A DNA stretch of 64,000 nt, taken from the NCBI GenBank assembly GCA_964548535.1, contig CAZJRQ010000002.1, forward strand, positions 62,001-126,000, given 5' to 3'. Positions 15,762-24,916 of the stretch are shown here, in pieces (positions within the stretch are counted from its first letter, which is position 1; each line of letters opens with the position of its first letter). The notes under the pieces are model-generated. The model worked only from the letters and a program-made list of their open reading frames with translations, did no database searches and was not told the origin of the DNA. A program made the position numbers and the translations under genes. The DNA is from CAZJRQ01 sp964548535. Its GTDB lineage: Bacteria > Bacillota > Clostridia > Oscillospirales > Ruminococcaceae.

Positions 15762-17357
15762 ATGAAGAAGTTTTTGTCTGCTTTATTGTGTGTAGTTGCT
15801 GTATTTATATTTTCAGCAGGTGCAGATGAAGTGTCGACAATATCTGCCTCAGCAGCAAATGTTTCGGTAGCTACTGTTTCTGTTAAAACAGAATATACAT
15901 GTACTACTAATGCAATTCGTATTAATTGGAATAAAGTAAGCGGTGCAACTGGTTATAGAGTTTATCGTTACAACGGTAAAAACTGGATTAATCTTGGCAC
16001 TATTAAAAATGGCAGCACACTTACTTATCGTGATGGGAATTGTAAGCCTGGAACACTTTATCAATATAAAGTTAAGGCTTACAAAAAGGTGAATGGTACA
16101 AATTATTGGGGCAAGGCAAGTACGGCAAAATATGCTAGTACTAAGTCTAATGCAGTGAAAATTACTTCGTTTACAAAAACAACCGATGCGGTTCGTCTTA
16201 ATTGGACAAAGCAGACTGGTAATGGATATCAAGTATATCAGTTAAAGGGGAACAATTGGGAGAAGATTGCTACACTTCGCGATGGCAACACTACAACTTA
16301 TCGAATCAGCGGATTGAAAAATAACACTACATATCAGTTTAGAGTTCGTGCATATCGTACTGATACAAAGGGCAGAGCAAATGGTGGTGCGTTTGGATAT
16401 CAGACGGTTACTTTAGGTTCGTCAACTCCTGTAGCTAAAAACGGTAAATTGAAGGTAAGCGGTGCTAATATCGTAAATGAGAAAGGCAACAAATTCCAAA
16501 TTGTAGGTATGTCTACTCATGGAATTATGTGGGAGAATTTTTCTGATATTCTTTCAAAAGACAGCTTGAAGGTTTTGCGTGATGATTGGGGAGTAAACAC
16601 AATTAGAATTGCAATGTATACTGAAGAATGGGGCGGTTATACAACTGGTTCAACTTATGCTTCTCAAGCAAAAACAAAGGTTGAAACTGGTGTTAAAAAT
16701 GCTACTGATTTAGGTATGTATGCTATTATTGACTGGCACATTCTATATGATGGAAATCCACAAACACATCAAAAAGAGGCGGTTGCGTTTTTTGATGAAA
16801 TGTCAAAGAAATACAAAAATCATAATAATGTAATTTATGAGATTTGTAATGAACCAAATGGTAATGTTACTTGGAACGGACAGATAAAATCATACTGTCA
16901 GACAGTGGTGAACACAATTAGAAAAAATGATAAGGACGCTATTATTGTTTGCGGTACAGGTACATGGAGCCAGGATATTGACAAGGTTCTCGGCAACAGA
17001 TTATCTGATAAAAACTGTGTATATGCATTTCATTTTTATGCTGATACTCATAGAGACTCATTTAGAAATAGGGTGAACACTTGCTATAACAAGGGACTTC
17101 CTATTTTGGTTACTGAGTTTGGAACTTGCGATGCATCAGGAAATGGCGGATATAATGCAAGTGAAACAAAGAAGTGGCTGTCACTTCTTGATTCAAAGAA
17201 TATTGGATATGTAAACTGGAGTGCTTGCGGAAAATCTGAAACCGCGTCGGCGTTTAAGAGCGGAACAGATTTGAAAAAAATTAAGAGCGGTGAAAGCCAG
17301 CTTACTGCGAGCGGAAAGCTAATTCGTTCACTTTATAGAGCGAGAACAGGAAAATAA
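15762..17357 (+). CDS. Secreted FN3-FN3-GH5 endoglucanase
   Basis: A 531-residue secreted glycoside hydrolase. A signal peptide (about 1-31) and two FN3 modules (about 33-215) are nearly identical to those of the preceding CAP protein. The GH5 catalytic domain (about 225-531, subfamily-2-like) has the acid/base Glu in YEICNEPNG and the nucleophile in LVTEFGTC, plus DWHILYDG. It should cut beta-1,4-glucans such as cellulose or mixed-linkage glucan outside the cell. No dockerin or sorting signal is seen, so it may be released or held through the FN3 modules. The ribosome binding site AAAGGATG and a strong terminator frame the gene. Confidence 0.93.
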   Translation: MKKFLSALLCVVAVFIFSAGADEVSTISASAANVSVATVSVKTEYTCTTNAIRINWNKVSGATGYRVYRYNGKNWINLGTIKNGSTLTYRDGNCKPGTLYQYKVKAYKKVNGTNYWGKASTAKYASTKSNAVKITSFTKTTDAVRLNWTKQTGNGYQVYQLKGNNWEKIATLRDGNTTTYRISGLKNNTTYQFRVRAYRTDTKGRANGGAFGYQTVTLGSSTPVAKNGKLKVSGANIVNEKGNKFQIVGMSTHGIMWENFSDILSKDSLKVLRDDWGVNTIRIAMYTEEWGGYTTGSTYASQAKTKVETGVKNATDLGMYAIIDWHILYDGNPQTHQKEAVAFFDEMSKKYKNHNNVIYEICNEPNGNVTWNGQIKSYCQTVVNTIRKNDKDAIIVCGTGTWSQDIDKVLGNRLSDKNCVYAFHFYADTHRDSFRNRVNTCYNKGLPILVTEFGTCDASGNGGYNASETKKWLSLLDSKNIGYVNWSACGKSETASAFKSGTDLKKIKSGESQLTASGKLIRSLYRARTGK

Positions 17358-17376
17358 AAATATAACGTCTATACGT

Positions 17377-17425
17377 AAAAGCTCCTTTATGGTTTTTATT
17401 ATACCATAAAGGAGCTTTTATATTT
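17377..17425 (+). terminator. Terminator of FN3-GH5 gene
   Basis: A perfect 16-bp stem (17377-17392 with 17404-17419) followed by TATATTT. Confidence 0.85.
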
Positions 17426-17500
17426 GCTCTTGCTAGAATAGTTGATTATATTAATTAAAAAATGATTCTTGAATTTTGATATTACATAAAAATTGGTGTT

Positions 17501-18469
17501 TTACAATATATTTTCGAAGTAAATATTAGTATTCATGAATTCGTCAAGTGTGTATTCGGTTTGGTTAATTCCGATAAGCAGTTTCATGTATGCCGATACA
17601 TCAGAAATTTTGCCTATTGTTTTTGCTCCGGAGTTCATCATTTTAACCAGCGTGTCATAGTATTTATCAGAGTTTTTTATACCGCAAATGTATAGCGGTA
17701 TGTTTTCATTCTCACAAAGGTTAGACAAATATTCAAAGCTTTGATTTTTATTATCTTCACACATGCTGGCAGTTCCGCTGTGATATGGCACATAAAGTAC
17801 AGCACCGATATTCTTTGAAATGCTGTATGCAGAAAAATCCATATCGGGATATCCATGAATTTTCAGAACTTTTCTTGTAAGCTTGAGAGGATTTTTTAGT
17901 ATAGGCTCATAAGTTTTGTCTAGCATTTTATTGCTTATTCTATAAAAGCTGTCACCGCCGTATGAAGAAAATTTATCAAGACATGTGTCGGCAGGCAGCA
18001 TTCTTGTCGGACAGAAAATGTCTTCGTAAACTGTGAAAATGCCATTATGTTTGTTGTCGCATATAAATTTTACTGCACAGGTGAAGTTGTAAAGCCCATT
18101 TGTGCCTTTTTCGTTTAGTGGCATATTCGCCGCTGTTATAACAATTGGAATAGGTGTGTGTCTAAAAAGCATTCCGATAAAAGCTGAGGTGTAAGCAAGT
18201 GTATCACTGCCGTGAGTTATAATAATTCCACTATAGCTGTTAAAGTCAATATTGTTCAATTCGTCAGCAATTATTTCCCATTCTGTTGAGGTTATATTTT
18301 CGCTAAGAATATTTAAAATTTGGTTGCATTCAAAGGTAATTTCTTTGCCATATATGCTTTGATACTGCTCTATAAGCATGTATTTTTGATTGTCATCAAC
18401 ATTGATTACACCGTTTGACGAACAGCTTCCAATAGTTCCGCCTGTGAAAAGAACTAGAATCTTTTTCAT
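17501..18469 (-). CDS. L-asparaginase
   Basis: A 322-residue type-I-like asparaginase hydrolysing asparagine to aspartate and ammonia. The two conserved threonine signatures are present: TGGTIGS near the N-terminus and THGSDTLAYT (about 85-94), with Lys in the later AANMPL...KGTNG region. There is no signal peptide, so it is cytoplasmic. The ribosome binding site GGAGG is 8 nt from the ATG. The promoter TTGACA-17-TACCAT (18506-18534) is divergent from a MarR-type regulator gene, which could control it. Confidence 0.9.
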   Translation of the reverse strand: MKKILVLFTGGTIGSCSSNGVINVDDNQKYMLIEQYQSIYGKEITFECNQILNILSENITSTEWEIIADELNNIDFNSYSGIIITHGSDTLAYTSAFIGMLFRHTPIPIVITAANMPLNEKGTNGLYNFTCAVKFICDNKHNGIFTVYEDIFCPTRMLPADTCLDKFSSYGGDSFYRISNKMLDKTYEPILKNPLKLTRKVLKIHGYPDMDFSAYSISKNIGAVLYVPYHSGTASMCEDNKNQSFEYLSNLCENENIPLYICGIKNSDKYYDTLVKMMNSGAKTIGKISDVSAYMKLLIGINQTEYTLDEFMNTNIYFENIL

Positions 18470-18505
18470 TAAGTGACCTCCAAATTAAAAGTTTTTGTTA
18501 TTTTT

Positions 18506-18534
18506 ATGGTATCATATGTAAAATGCTTTGTCAA
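18506..18534 (-). promoter_or_regulatory. Promoter of asparaginase gene
   Basis: Minus strand TTGACA (18529-18534), 17 bp, TACCAT (18506-18511). Confidence 0.6.
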
Positions 18535-18592
18535 CTATGTTTTGCTGTGTTGCCCAAATTATTAAAGTGAAGATTTTCATGCATCTTAATAC

Positions 18593-18620
18593 TTGACTTT
18601 TGATAAATACGTGCTATAAT
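18593..18620 (+). promoter_or_regulatory. Promoter of marR-type gene
   Basis: TTGACT (18593-18598), 16 bp, TATAAT (18615-18620). Confidence 0.65.
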
Positions 18621-18664
18621 AATAAATAATAGATGAAATTTTGTATGTTTATGGGAGATTTGGT

Positions 18665-19108
18665 ATGAAAAACGATGTTAGAACTAATTGCATAAGTTCA
18701 ATGTATGAGTTATATCCGCTTTGCAGAAAGCTTGTATTTGACACATTTGATAAGCAGGATTATGGCATAACAAGAACACAGCAGACTATTTTATTGGCAT
18801 TGTCAATTGATGATAATCTTAGTATGTCACAATTAGCTGCAAGAATTAACACAAGTAATGAGCAGACAACTAGAGCAGTTGCACAGTTGGTTGAAAAAGA
18901 ATATGTCAAACGTGTTCAAAACACTTCAAATAGGCGTATTATAAATATTCACCTTACACAGCTTGCTAAGGACTTTGTTCAGGATACAAAAGCTGGTGTT
19001 TTGGAAGATTTGCTAAATAAATTTGATTCTGTTTCTGATGAGGATATGGATAATTTTAATTGTGCAATTCATCAAATTATAAAAACGCTCAAGCAGGTTG
19101 AGTTATAA
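18665..19108 (+). CDS. MarR-family transcriptional regulator
   Basis: A 147-residue winged-helix regulator. The recognition-helix region MSQLAARINTSNEQTTRAVAQL, followed by a wing with NRRIINIHLT, is typical of MarR. Start: ATG 18665 after GGGAGA; the in-frame TTG at 18641 lies upstream of that site. It is divergent from the asparaginase gene and followed by its own terminator; the usual targets of such proteins are their own promoter and a neighbour. The ligand is unknown. Confidence 0.9.
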   Translation: MKNDVRTNCISSMYELYPLCRKLVFDTFDKQDYGITRTQQTILLALSIDDNLSMSQLAARINTSNEQTTRAVAQLVEKEYVKRVQNTSNRRIINIHLTQLAKDFVQDTKAGVLEDLLNKFDSVSDEDMDNFNCAIHQIIKTLKQVEL

Positions 19109-19119
19109 ATGAAGATGAT

Positions 19120-19162
19120 AGACTTTTACATACTAAATTAATGTGTGTAAGAGTCTTTTTTA
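19120..19162 (+). terminator. Terminator of marR-type gene
   Basis: Stem AGACTTTTACATAC / GTGTGTAAGAGTCT with G-T pairs, then a T-run. Confidence 0.75.
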
Positions 19163-19305
19163 TTTTAATAAGCGTTACGCAACTAATGCACTGTGGGGAA
19201 TGGGTACAAGTCTATATTCTGGCTGGCACTGTTGTAATAAATTTTAAAGATTTATATATAATATCGCTATTCGTGCGTTAGTCGTAATAAGCGTTAAAAA
19301 TTCTA

Positions 19306-19334
19306 TTGCAAATGGGAAAAATGTATGATATAAT
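19306..19334 (+). promoter_or_regulatory. CTATTGCAA-type promoter of purB
   Basis: TTGCAA (19306-19311), 17-bp spacer, TATAAT (19329-19334). CTATTGCAAATGG and the ATGATATAATT ends are shared with the guaA promoter. Confidence 0.75.
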
Positions 19335-19368
19335 TAATGTATATTTCTTGAAAGAGGTTGATTATTTT

Positions 19369-20808
19369 ATGAGTAATAATAGCTACGAAAGTCCGTTTTG
19401 TACACGATATGCAAGTAAGGAAATGCAGTTTGTTTTTTCAGCTGACAAAAAATTCACAACTTGGAGAAAGCTTTGGGTTGCTCTTGCAAGAGCTGAAATG
19501 AAGCTAGGCTTGCCTGTCACTCAAGAACAGGTGGACGAGCTTGAGGCTAATATCGAAAATATTGATTATGAATATGCTGCTGCGGAGGAGAAGAAAGTTC
19601 GCCATGACGTTATGGCACACGTTCACACCTATGGAAAAGCTTGCCCTAAGGCTGATGGAATTATTCATCTTGGAGCAACTTCATGTTATGTTGGTGATAA
19701 TACCGATGTTATCATTATGCGTGACGCTTTGAAAATTGTTAAAAGAAAGCTAATTGGCGTTATATCACAGCTTTCAATTTTTGCTGATAAATACAAGAAT
19801 CTTCCTTGCTTGGCTTATACTCATCTACAGCCTGCACAGCTTACAACAGTAGGTAAAAGAGCTACACTTTGGTGCAATGAGCTTTTGATGGATCTTGAAG
19901 ATTTGGAGTTCAGAATTGACAGCCTAAAGCTTTTAGGTTCAAAGGGTACTACTGGTACTCAGGCGTCATTTATGGAGCTTTTTGAAGGCGATACTGATAA
20001 GGTTAAAAAGCTTGAGCAGATGATTGCTGAGGAAATGGGATTTGACGCTGTTGTTCCTGTTTCAGGTCAGACATATTCTAGAAAAGTTGATTTTCAAGTA
20101 TGCTCTGTTTTGGCTGGAATTGCACAATCAGCAAGCAAATTCTCAAATGATATTCGTCTTTTGCAGTCATTTAAGGAAATTGAAGAGCCATTTGAGGCAG
20201 GTCAGATTGGTTCATCAGCAATGGCATATAAGAGAAATCCTATGAGAGATGAGAGAATTACGGCTCTTTCAAGATACGTAATGGTTGACGTTTTAAACCC
20301 AGCATTCACAGCAGGTACACAGTGGTTTGAGAGAACTTTGGACGACTCTGCAAACAAGAGAATTTCAGTTGCTGAGGCATTCTTGGGTGTTGACGCAATT
20401 TTGAATATCATGCTGAATGTAACTGATTCTAAAAACGGCTTGGTTGTATATGATAAGATTATTACTAAGCGTGTAATGGCTGAACTTCCATTTATGGCTA
20501 CTGAAAATATCATGATGGATGCAGTTAAAAAGGGCGGAAACAGACAGGATCTTCATGAGAAAATTCGTGAGTATTCAATGGTTGCTGGCGCTAGAGTTAA
20601 GCAGGAAGGTCTTGACAATAATCTTTGTGATTTAATTCTTGACGACCCAATGTTTATGATTACAAAGGAAGAAATGGATTCAATCCTAAAGCCTGAAAAC
20701 TTTATCGGAAGATGTCCTCAGCAGGTTGATGAGTTTATTGAAAACTGCGTAAAACCAGTGCTTGACGCTAATGGCGTTACTGAAGAAGTTGTCGAGATTA
20801 ACGTTTGA
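19369..20808 (+). CDS. purB: Adenylosuccinate lyase
   Basis: A 479-residue enzyme that splits fumarate from SAICAR and from adenylosuccinate in purine synthesis. The superfamily signature appears as GSSAMAYKRNPMRDE (about 283-297) and the catalytic His region as TYTHLQPAQ-like YTHLQPAQL; HVHTYG is also present. The fuller frame from 19306 begins inside the -35 box, so the start is the ATG at 19369, preceded by AAAGAGG. The promoter is almost the same as that of guaA, which suggests common purine-linked or growth-linked control. A small zinc-ribbon gene starts 27 bp downstream. Confidence 0.96.
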   Translation: MSNNSYESPFCTRYASKEMQFVFSADKKFTTWRKLWVALARAEMKLGLPVTQEQVDELEANIENIDYEYAAAEEKKVRHDVMAHVHTYGKACPKADGIIHLGATSCYVGDNTDVIIMRDALKIVKRKLIGVISQLSIFADKYKNLPCLAYTHLQPAQLTTVGKRATLWCNELLMDLEDLEFRIDSLKLLGSKGTTGTQASFMELFEGDTDKVKKLEQMIAEEMGFDAVVPVSGQTYSRKVDFQVCSVLAGIAQSASKFSNDIRLLQSFKEIEEPFEAGQIGSSAMAYKRNPMRDERITALSRYVMVDVLNPAFTAGTQWFERTLDDSANKRISVAEAFLGVDAILNIMLNVTDSKNGLVVYDKIITKRVMAELPFMATENIMMDAVKKGGNRQDLHEKIREYSMVAGARVKQEGLDNNLCDLILDDPMFMITKEEMDSILKPENFIGRCPQQVDEFIENCVKPVLDANGVTEEVVEINV

Positions 20809-20835
20809 TCATATTCTATAATCGGAGGAGTTAAT

Positions 20836-21156
20836 ATGTACTGTAAAATTTGCGGACAATATAATGACGATAAAGCTGCAAGATGTGTGTCTTGCGGTAA
20901 TTATCTTCAAGATGTAACAGTTGTAAATGGTGCACCACAGTCTGGAAAACACTGTCCTAAGTGCGGTGCATATAATTGTTAGACGGTAACTGATACCTAT
21001 ACTAAGGGTAAAGATTATGGTGCTGGAAAAGGCTGCTGCGGTTATATAATTTTTGGACCGATTGGACTTTTGTGCGGACTTTGCGGTAGTGGAAAAACCA
21101 CAACTACAAAGCATTTTTGGGTGTGCCCTAACTGTAATCATAAATTTAGAGCTTAG
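20836..21156 (+). pseudogene. Zinc-ribbon protein interrupted by an in-frame TAG
   Basis: One frame of 107 codons from ATG 20836 (ribosome binding site CGGAGGAG) to TAG 21154, with a single internal TAG at 20980-20982 (codon 49). Before it are two CxxC-type pairs (CKICG, CVSCG) and CPKCG; after it come KGKDYGAGKGCCGY, a hydrophobic GPIGLLCGLCG stretch and a last zinc pair CPNCNHKF. This order is that of a known clostridial zinc-ribbon membrane-associated family, so the TAG falls mid-protein in an otherwise undamaged sequence. It needs one substitution from CAG or AAG. Either a fresh nonsense mutation, a sequencing error, or read-through. It sits between purB and a DUF2085 gene. Confidence 0.75.
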
Positions 21157-21164
21157 AGTTTTTT

Positions 21165-21545
21165 ATGGATAGAAAAACTCAAAAATGGATAAAGCTTATG
21201 GATTTTGCACAGTGTACAGGCTGTCACCAACGTGCGGACAGAAGTTTTTTCTATAAAGGCTGGCAGTTTCCTGTGTGTGCGCGATGTACAGGAGTTTTTA
21301 TAGGACAGATTTTGTCGTGCGTCGTTCTTTTAAAGAAAAATCGACCGGTGAAAACTGCCTTTGCAGGCTGTGCTGTAATGTTTATAGATTGGCTTTTGCA
21401 GGAGCTTGGGATAAAAGAATCAACTAATAAAAGACGCCTTGTAACGGGGGTTCTTGGTGGGTTCGGGTTTAGTTTTATATGTCTTTGTATGTTTAAAAAA
21501 GCTATTGTACAGATTAAGCAAAGCTTGGGAATTAAGTGGTTTTAA
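21165..21545 (+). CDS. DUF2085 family membrane protein
   Basis: A 126-residue small membrane protein. The hallmark CHQRADRSF...QFPVCARCTGVF is present (about 20-45), followed by two or three hydrophobic segments (about 47-60, 65-82 and 92-110). This defines DUF2085; the role of the family is unknown, though the paired cysteines suggest metal or redox chemistry at the membrane. It starts 8 bp after the interrupted zinc-ribbon gene and is probably in one operon with it. No strong ribosome binding site is visible. Confidence 0.88.
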   Translation: MDRKTQKWIKLMDFAQCTGCHQRADRSFFYKGWQFPVCARCTGVFIGQILSCVVLLKKNRPVKTAFAGCAVMFIDWLLQELGIKESTNKRRLVTGVLGGFGFSFICLCMFKKAIVQIKQSLGIKWF

Positions 21546-21589
21546 TTGTGAATTAATATATTTGAGAAAATTTGAGAGGATTAGATTAA

Positions 21590-22855
21590 ATGAAAATAGA
21601 AACGCAGTGTCTTCATGAGGGCTATACTCCAAAAAATAGTGAGCCTAGAGTAATGCCTATAGTTCAAAGTACAACTTATGTTTATGATTCAACTGAATCG
21701 GTGGCTGAAGTTTTTGATGACCCTACAAAAAGCTTGATTTATTCTCGTTTCGAAAATCCTACAACTGATGTTGTCGAGAAAAAAATCGCCGCTTTAGAGG
21801 GCGGAGTGGCTGCAATGTGTACATCAAGCGGTCAGGCGGCTTTGCTTTGTGCAGTTTTGAATATCTGTGAGGCTGGCGACAGCATTGTTGCTTCGTCATC
21901 AATTTACGGCGGTTCGACAAATCTTTTTGCCGTAACTCTAAAAAGAATGGGCATTGAGTGCGTTTTTGTAGATGTAGATTCAACTGAAGATGAACTGAAT
22001 GCGGCGTTTAAGCCAAATACAAAAATGCTTTTCGGTGAAACAATTGCAAACCCTGCACTAACTGTTTTGGATATTGAAATGTGGGCTGATGTTGCTCATA
22101 AAAACGGTGTTCCGCTAGTGGTTGACAATACTTTTGCTACTCCAATTTTGTGCAGACCTTTTGAGTGGGGTGCTGATATTATTGTTCATTCAACTTCTAA
22201 ATACATGGATGGACACGCTGTTCAAGTTGGCGGATGTATTGTTGATTCGGGCAAGTTTAATTGGGATAACGGTAAATTTCCTTGCTTGACTGAGCCTGAT
22301 GAAAGTTATCACGGAATTGTGTATACAGAAAAATATTCTGCAGCACCTTATATTACAAAGGCTAGAATGCAGCTTATGAGAGATTTTGGTTGCTATCCTG
22401 CGGCAAATTCTTCGTTCTTGTTAAATCTAGGACTAGAAACTTTGGCTGTTAGGATGAAACAGTATTGCGAAAATGCTCAAGCGGTTGCGGAGTATATTGA
22501 GTCGGTTGACAAGGTAAGCTCGGTTTCATATCCGAACCTTGAAAGCAATAAATATCGTGAGCTTGCAAAGAAATATTTCCCTGACGGTACAAGCGGTGTA
22601 ATTTCGTTCTCAATCAAGGGTGGACGTGAAACTGCGGTTAAGTTTATGGATAGCCTAAAGCTTGCGTCAATTCAAGTACACGTTGCGGATATCCGTACTT
22701 GCGTACTTCATCCAGCTTCAGCTACTCATCGTCAGCTTAACGAGCAACAGCTTGTTGCCGCTGGAATTGACGGCGGACTAATCAGAATTTCTGTCGGACT
22801 TGAAAATGTTGATGACATAATCTCTGATTTAAAGCAGGCTTTTGATAATATTTAA
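21590..22855 (+). CDS. metY: O-acetylhomoserine sulfhydrylase (PLP enzyme)
   Basis: A 421-residue Cys/Met-metabolism PLP enzyme. The PLP-binding lysine lies in IVHSTSKYMDGH (about 200), with YSRFENPTT and the SSGQAA loop near the N-terminus, as in O-acetylhomoserine aminocarboxypropyltransferases that make homocysteine from sulfide. The long insert LTEPDESYHGIVY (about 240) favours that group over cystathionine lyases or gamma-synthases; methionine gamma-lyase remains a lesser alternative. The ribosome binding site GAGAGGA precedes the ATG, and a bidirectional terminator follows. Confidence 0.88.
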   Translation: MKIETQCLHEGYTPKNSEPRVMPIVQSTTYVYDSTESVAEVFDDPTKSLIYSRFENPTTDVVEKKIAALEGGVAAMCTSSGQAALLCAVLNICEAGDSIVASSSIYGGSTNLFAVTLKRMGIECVFVDVDSTEDELNAAFKPNTKMLFGETIANPALTVLDIEMWADVAHKNGVPLVVDNTFATPILCRPFEWGADIIVHSTSKYMDGHAVQVGGCIVDSGKFNWDNGKFPCLTEPDESYHGIVYTEKYSAAPYITKARMQLMRDFGCYPAANSSFLLNLGLETLAVRMKQYCENAQAVAEYIESVDKVSSVSYPNLESNKYRELAKKYFPDGTSGVISFSIKGGRETAVKFMDSLKLASIQVHVADIRTCVLHPASATHRQLNEQQLVAAGIDGGLIRISVGLENVDDIISDLKQAFDNI

Positions 22856-22864
22856 TTAGAATAA

Positions 22865-22898
22865 AAAGACGGTCGAATTTTTACGTTCGACCGTCTTT
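22865..22898. terminator. Bidirectional terminator between convergent genes
   Basis: A perfect 13-bp stem (22865-22877 with 22886-22898), flanked by A-rich and T-rich tracts. Confidence 0.85.
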
Positions 22899-22900
22899 CG

Positions 22901-23521
22901 TTATTTTATTTGCTTGATTTTATTAATGATTTTTTTGAATTTGCTCTCTGGCTTGTAAAAATGCTGATAATCTTTCGAGTTTATCCAAGCACCGCCCCAT
23001 AGCCAGCCGTGATTTTTGAAAATCTTGCAGCACTCATCATTTTCGTCGATTTTGTGTGGAAAATCAGCCGACCTGTCAGCATAAGGTTGAGCATTTGCAG
23101 GCATAACTTTTCCTTTTACAATATAGGGATTATAAAGTGGATTGATGTCAATTGCTCTGCCTAGACCATGTAGTGAAACGGTGTTTGTGTTTGCTATAGT
23201 GCGATAATTAAAGCATGATGAATTGTCGTCACCCATGATTTTTTCGTCATCACCGCCGTATTCGTCAGGCAGACGGATTTTTTCGATTTTGTATTTGATT
23301 TCAAAAAGTTCACTGAAAATTTCAAGCACTTCGCTGGCGATTTTTTTGTGGCAAATCATTTCGCCAACTTGAATTTCACCGTAAAAATCATAGTGCGAAA
23401 TTTGCAAATAAGCAAGGTCGCTAAGTTTTATATCAGCATTTTCGTGATAGGTCACTCCGCTAATTTTTGCTATTACGTCAGTTGGTAGGGGAGATTTTCG
23501 AAAAATTGGTTGGTCAATCAT
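22901..23521 (-). CDS. M15-family D,D-carboxypeptidase-like protein
   Basis: A 206-residue M15 (VanY/M15C-like) zinc peptidase. The metal site is visible as SLHGLGRAIDINP (His and Asp ligands) and the later YQHF histidine; NYRTIANTNTVS provides the conserved arginine region. There is no signal peptide or membrane segment, which is unusual for a wall enzyme and leaves the site of action open (cytoplasm, lysis release, or non-classical export). It lies 32 bp downstream of the alpha-amylase gene on the same strand, so the two are probably co-transcribed. Confidence 0.8.
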   Translation of the reverse strand: MIDQPIFRKSPLPTDVIAKISGVTYHENADIKLSDLAYLQISHYDFYGEIQVGEMICHKKIASEVLEIFSELFEIKYKIEKIRLPDEYGGDDEKIMGDDNSSCFNYRTIANTNTVSLHGLGRAIDINPLYNPYIVKGKVMPANAQPYADRSADFPHKIDENDECCKIFKNHGWLWGGAWINSKDYQHFYKPESKFKKIINKIKQIK

Positions 23522-23553
23522 AAAAATGTCATGTCCTGTCTAAAAATTTGTGA

Positions 23554-24861
23554 TTATTCGCATTTCCAAATAAATGCTGAGTATGCAGGAATTTCACTGC
23601 CACCGCCGAAATCATGTTTTTCACCTGTTATAAGGTCTATAGCCATTCCGAAACCAGCATCGAAATGAGCAGTATAAGCATTTTCATCAGCATTTATTGC
23701 AATATATACAACCTCATCTTCAAACTGACGGCGAATGATACACTGCCTGTTTGTAAGAACTGGAAGAGAAATATCTCCATAGCATATAGCCTTGCTCTGC
23801 TGGTGAGCCTTTGCAAGTTTAGAAATCCAATCGGTTAAGTCATTAGATTCTGGCGTATCAAAAGATACTCGCAAAGCTGGATCGCCCTCGCTCTTGTCAG
23901 CTTTAGCACCCCACTCACTGCCGTAATAAACACAAGGAATACCAGGCATTCCGAACATTAATGCATAAATTAAAGGCAGATGTTTCTCATTTGTCAAAAT
24001 AGATGCGATTCGTGAAACATCGTGATTATCGACAAAGCAAAGCAGATGCATTCCTCTGTATTTGCACCAGTCCTCTGGTCCGAATTGGTTTTTCAGTGAG
24101 TGGCAAATTTCAAATAAATTCATGCTGTTAAAGCTTGAGTAAAGTCCTTTGTAGCACTCATAATTTGTCGCTGAATGCAGCATTTCATGGTTGACAAACG
24201 CTGAATAATCGCCATGCAAAAGCTCACCGATTAGTACAAAATCTGGTTTTAAACTATCGCAAAAGCATCGAAGATTTCTAAGAAAATCATGACTTAGGCT
24301 GTAAGCCACATCAAGTCTCAGTCCGTCAATGTCAAACTCCTCAATCCAGCCCTTGATACATTCAAATATATGATTAACTACTTCAGGATTATTCAAATTA
24401 AGCTTAACAAGGTCAAAATGTCCCTCCCAGCCTTCGTACCAAAGACCGTCGTTATAGTTGGAATTTCCGTCAAAACTTATATAAAACCAGTCTTTGTAAG
24501 CTGAACCCTCACGATTTTTCAATACATCTTGAAATGCCCAAAAGCCACGTCCAACATGGTTGAAAACACCGTCCAAGACCACTTTTATATCATTTTCATG
24601 CAGAGCATTGCATACTTTTTTGAAATCCTCGTTGCTGCCAAGACGACAATCAATTTTCTTAAAGTCACGGGTGTTGTATCCGTGATTGTCTGACTCAAAA
24701 ACTGGAGAGAAATAAATCGCGTTGCAGTTTAGTTCTTTTATATGAGGAATCCAGTCGATTACTTTTGAAATTCGATTTGTTTCTACGCCGTCATTTTCAA
24801 ATGGAGCACCGCAAAAACCCAGCGGATAGATTTGGTAAAATACACTTTCATAAGCCCACAT
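23554..24861 (-). CDS. Cytoplasmic GH13 alpha-amylase / maltodextrin hydrolase
   Basis: A 435-residue GH13 enzyme with the four conserved blocks: DGVFNHVG, DGLRLDVAY (nucleophile Asp), IGELLHG (acid/base Glu) and FVDNHDVSR (third Asp). There is no signal peptide, so it acts on imported maltodextrins or glycogen inside the cell. Start: ATG 24861, following AAAGGATG; the upstream ATG of the same frame overlaps the ribosome binding site. The promoter at 24917-24945 contains a CG-centred near-palindrome like LacI-family operators, fitting sugar control (inference). Confidence 0.9.
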   Translation of the reverse strand: MWAYESVFYQIYPLGFCGAPFENDGVETNRISKVIDWIPHIKELNCNAIYFSPVFESDNHGYNTRDFKKIDCRLGSNEDFKKVCNALHENDIKVVLDGVFNHVGRGFWAFQDVLKNREGSAYKDWFYISFDGNSNYNDGLWYEGWEGHFDLVKLNLNNPEVVNHIFECIKGWIEEFDIDGLRLDVAYSLSHDFLRNLRCFCDSLKPDFVLIGELLHGDYSAFVNHEMLHSATNYECYKGLYSSFNSMNLFEICHSLKNQFGPEDWCKYRGMHLLCFVDNHDVSRIASILTNEKHLPLIYALMFGMPGIPCVYYGSEWGAKADKSEGDPALRVSFDTPESNDLTDWISKLAKAHQQSKAICYGDISLPVLTNRQCIIRRQFEDEVVYIAINADENAYTAHFDAGFGMAIDLITGEKHDFGGGSEIPAYSAFIWKCE

Positions 24862-24916
24862 ATACAACATCCTTTCGATAACATAAATTACTTAATTATA
24901 AAATGTTTGTATAAAT

